Source: Flavonifractor avistercoris (GTDB lineage Bacteria > Bacillota > Clostridia > Oscillospirales > Oscillospiraceae). Taken from it: DNA of 14,935 nt. Positions 12,874 to 14,935 of this stretch are shown here, one piece after another. How positions within the stretch are numbered: the first letter of the stretch is position 1; each line of letters opens with the position of its first letter. Made by a program: the position numbers and the translations under genes. The notes beneath the pieces were generated by a model that was not told the origin of the DNA, searched no databases, and saw only the letters and a list, made by a program, of their open reading frames with translations. The stretch spans positions 1 to 14,935 of the forward strand of contig DWXT01000120.1 of assembly GCA_019119085.1 (NCBI GenBank), written 5' to 3'.

Positions 12874-12899
12874 GCGCCTTTGGATGGGAGGCTTTGCTC

Positions 12900-14633
12900 G
12901 TGAAAAAACGTATCATCGGCGCCACCCTGTTTACCGTGGTGTGTGCCCTGCTCATCTCCAATGTGGTGGGCGTCCTCATGTTCCGCAGCCGGGAGATGGA
13001 TGCGGCCCGGAATACCCTACAGGAGCTGCTCACCCTGATGGACGCCCAGAGCGCCATCACCGAGCCGGAGGAGCTGCTCCGCCAGTTCAGCCAGGCCGCG
13101 CCGGACAAGCGTCTGACCATTATCGACACCGACGGCACCGTCCTGGCCGACTCCGAGGCCGACGTGTCCGCCATGGAGGATCACGAGGATCGGCCCGAGG
13201 TGATGGAGGCCGAAGCCACCGGCTGGGGCGAGGCGGTGCGCCAGTCCGATACGGTGGGCACCTCCATGCTCTATGTGGCCAAGCGGTTTGCCGACAACAT
13301 GGTGGGACGGGCGGCCATGCCCGTGTCCTCCATCAACAGCCTGGCGCTGGGCAGTGTGGGCGGCTTCACCCTGGCCGCCGTGGCCGCGCTGATCCTCACT
13401 CTGCTCCTGGCCAGCCGCACCGCCAACCGGGCGGCCGCGCCCCTGGACGCGGTGGGCGCCGCCCTCCAGGGGGTGCTGGACGGCAAGGAGCCTCCCGCCG
13501 GTCTGAATCCGGACAGGGCGTATGACGAGCTGCGGCCGCTGCTGCGCACCATCGACAAGCTGGTGGAGCGGCTGCGGGGGTACATCCAGTCCATCACCGC
13601 CGAGCGGGACAAGGTGGGCCTGATCCTGGACTGCATGGCTGAGGGCCTGATCCTGCTGGACGACGAGGGGAACGTGCTGGCCATCAACCGGGCGGCCCGG
13701 AACCTCTTCGGCTTCCCCGAGGGGGAGGAGGTGGACGGCGCCCTGCTCTTCACCCGCAGCCGCCGCCTGCGGGAGGCCATCCAGCAGTCCAGGGACACCC
13801 GCACCGCCGTGGTGCTGGACGTGGACGCCCTCACCGACGACGCCCGCAGCCTGCGCCTGTTCATCTCCCCGGTGGTGGGCCGCCAGTATGAGGGCCAGGA
13901 CGTGGGCACCTCCATTCTGATCTCCGACGTCACCGAGCTGAAAAAGGCCGAGGGCATCCGCAGCGAGTTCACCGCCAACGTGTCCCACGAGCTCAAGACC
14001 CCCCTGACCAGCATCAAGGGCTTCACCGACATGCTGGCCTCCGGCATGGTGGCCTCTCCGGAGGATCAGAAGCGGTTCATCACCATGATCGGCGTGGAGG
14101 TGGATCGGCTCATCGACCTGATCAACGACATCCTCAAGCTCTCCGAGCTGGAGTCGGTGGCCATCGACCAGTGTGAGGAGCGCTCCGACGCCAACGCCGT
14201 GGCCAAAAGCGCCGTGGAGCTGCTCGCCACCTCCGCCAAGCAGGCGGAGGTGCGCCTCACCCTCAGCGGGGAGGAGGCCGTGGTGGCTGTCCCCGAGGGA
14301 CGGCTCAAGGAGCTGATGCTCAACCTGATCAGCAACGGCATCAAGTACACCGAGCCCGGCGGCTCCGTCACCGTCCAGGTGCGCACCCAGGACGGGCGGG
14401 CGGTGCTCACCGTGGCCGACACCGGCATCGGTATCCCCGAGGAGGCCCAGAGCCGGGTGTTCGAGCGCTTCTACCGGGTGGACAAGGGCCGGGCCCGCAA
14501 AAACGGCGGCACCGGCCTGGGGCTGGCCATTGTCAAGCATATCGTCCAGCTCTACGGCGGCACCGTCATGCTGGAGAGCGAGGTGGGCAAGGGCTCCACG
14601 TTTACCGTGACCCTGCCCCTGGCGGAAAAGTAA
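12900..14633 (+). CDS. phoR: Phosphate-regulon sensor histidine kinase PhoR
   Basis: A 577-residue membrane kinase that phosphorylates PhoB. TM1 is at about 5-27 (IIGATLFTVVCALLISNVVG). Residues about 70-112 carry the PhoR-type sensor signature RLTIIDTDGTVLADSEAD then HEDRPEV. TM2 is at about 148-172, then a short linker, a PAS domain (about 238-345; LILDCMAEGLILLDDEGNVL), HisKA with phosphorylated H363 in VSHELKTPLTS, and the ATPase with N479 in NLISNGIKYT, D507 in VADTGIGIP, FERFYRVD and GGTGLGLAIVKHI. The GTG at 12900 is chosen because GGGAGG (12886-12891) sits 8 nt upstream and gives MKKR before TM1. An ATG at 12855 lies inside a palindromic repeat and lacks a ribosome-binding site. Confidence 0.94.
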   Translation: MKKRIIGATLFTVVCALLISNVVGVLMFRSREMDAARNTLQELLTLMDAQSAITEPEELLRQFSQAAPDKRLTIIDTDGTVLADSEADVSAMEDHEDRPEVMEAEATGWGEAVRQSDTVGTSMLYVAKRFADNMVGRAAMPVSSINSLALGSVGGFTLAAVAALILTLLLASRTANRAAAPLDAVGAALQGVLDGKEPPAGLNPDRAYDELRPLLRTIDKLVERLRGYIQSITAERDKVGLILDCMAEGLILLDDEGNVLAINRAARNLFGFPEGEEVDGALLFTRSRRLREAIQQSRDTRTAVVLDVDALTDDARSLRLFISPVVGRQYEGQDVGTSILISDVTELKKAEGIRSEFTANVSHELKTPLTSIKGFTDMLASGMVASPEDQKRFITMIGVEVDRLIDLINDILKLSELESVAIDQCEERSDANAVAKSAVELLATSAKQAEVRLTLSGEEAVVAVPEGRLKELMLNLISNGIKYTEPGGSVTVQVRTQDGRAVLTVADTGIGIPEEAQSRVFERFYRVDKGRARKNGGTGLGLAIVKHIVQLYGGTVMLESEVGKGSTFTVTLPLAEK

Positions 14634-14639
14634 ACACCA

Positions 14640-14675
14640 AGAAGGACGGCTGAAGTTCAGCCGTCCTTCTTCTTT
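14640..14675 (+). terminator. Intrinsic terminator after phoR
   Basis: AGAAGGACGGCTG (14640-14652) pairs with CAGCCGTCCTTCT (14658-14670) around AAGTT, followed by TCTTT. It begins 6 nt after the phoR stop and closes the pst-pho locus. Confidence 0.88.
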
Positions 14676-14935
14676 ACCGGGTTTCTTGGGGAGTCCCAGC
14701 CTCCCGGCCGGGGCCTGCGCGGCCGGTGCCCCGCTTTTGATGGCAAAAGCGGGGGGAAAACCAGCAGGGAGGGGGATTTCGATTCCACGGGTTAAGGTGG
14801 CTACGCCTGGATTTCTTTTGGGCTAAAACGTGCCACCGGCACGTTTCTTAACGCCCAAACTCCCCTGCACCCACCCCTTAAAACGACCAATCAGGGGGGA
14901 GCTGCGGCTCCCCCCTATTTGGATGTACCCCCCGA
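14676..14935. repeat. Non-coding stretch rich in palindromes after phoR
   Basis: No gene is supported between 14634 and the right edge. Perfect stems are CCGGCCG/CGGCCGG (14704-14710 with 14720-14726); CCCCGCTTTTG/CAAAAGCGGGG (14729-14739 with 14744-14754); AAACGTGCC/GGCACGTTT (14826-14834 with 14838-14846), flanked by an outer TTGGGC/GCCCAA (14818-14823 with 14853-14858); and GGGGGGAGC/GCTCCCCCC (14894-14902 with 14907-14915). GGCTACGCC at 14799-14807 is the complement of the hairpin core at 11095-11103. The last stem could terminate a gene coming from the right, outside the window. Confidence 0.65.

Noticed and set aside
12855..12899. Upstream ATG extending PhoR by 15 residues
   Set aside because: It lies inside a palindromic repeat without a ribosome-binding site, while GTG 12900 has GGGAGG at 8 nt and gives a normal MKKR start before TM1.

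Overview
The window is about 15 kb of GC-rich DNA from a spore-forming, Gram-positive anaerobe. The evidence is a spoIIE gene, surface proteins with S-layer homology (SLH) domains, an ECF sigma/anti-sigma pair and a Firmicutes-style pst-pho locus, together with high GC and strong G/C bias at third codon positions. The closest fit is a gut Oscillospiraceae-type clostridium (Flavonifractor / Lawsonibacter / Pseudoflavonifractor-like). The family-level placement is inference from gene content and style, not from a marker gene.

Left part (1-3600). The tail of an SLH protein (+) converges on spoIIE (-) across one shared terminator hairpin. Upstream of spoIIE lies a two-gene minus-strand operon: a small four-helix membrane protein and a 66-residue Xre-type regulator, with only 2 bp between them. 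This operon has a near-consensus sigma-A promoter whose -10 box lies inside a perfect 11-bp inverted repeat, which suggests autoregulation.

Middle part (3588-7320). An ECF sigma factor overlaps by 20 bp a membrane-anchored anti-sigma-like protein whose extracellular half is a tandem duplication. Next comes an exported protein with SLH repeats, an Ig-like domain and a C-terminal HExxH metallopeptidase-like domain, followed by a strong terminator. The sigma pair may sense envelope conditions, but the sequence does not prove a regulatory link to the metallopeptidase.

Right part (7321-14670). This is a complete phosphate-starvation locus in the order pstS-pstC-pstA-pstB-phoU-phoB-phoR. It is preceded by three direct CTTTACA repeats (two exactly 11 bp apart) plus one inverted copy, which fit a PhoB/PhoP box array placed just upstream of a TATACT -10 box. 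PstS captures phosphate outside the cell, PstC/PstA form the channel and PstB powers it. PhoU links transporter state to the PhoR kinase, which phosphorylates PhoB, which in turn should act at the pst promoter.

The most unusual feature is in the gaps. Within this otherwise tight operon, pstS-pstC (188 bp), pstB-phoU (211 bp) and phoB-phoR (279 bp), and the region after phoR (302 bp), are packed with perfect hairpins. Several contain the GNA-loop mini-hairpin sequences GCGAAGC or GCGTAGC, or their complements. Two gaps share a 12-mer, ACTCTGCGAGGC, directly next to a hairpin. They look like a mosaic of short palindromic intergenic repeats. No CRISPR array, tRNA, rRNA, transposase or integrase was seen.
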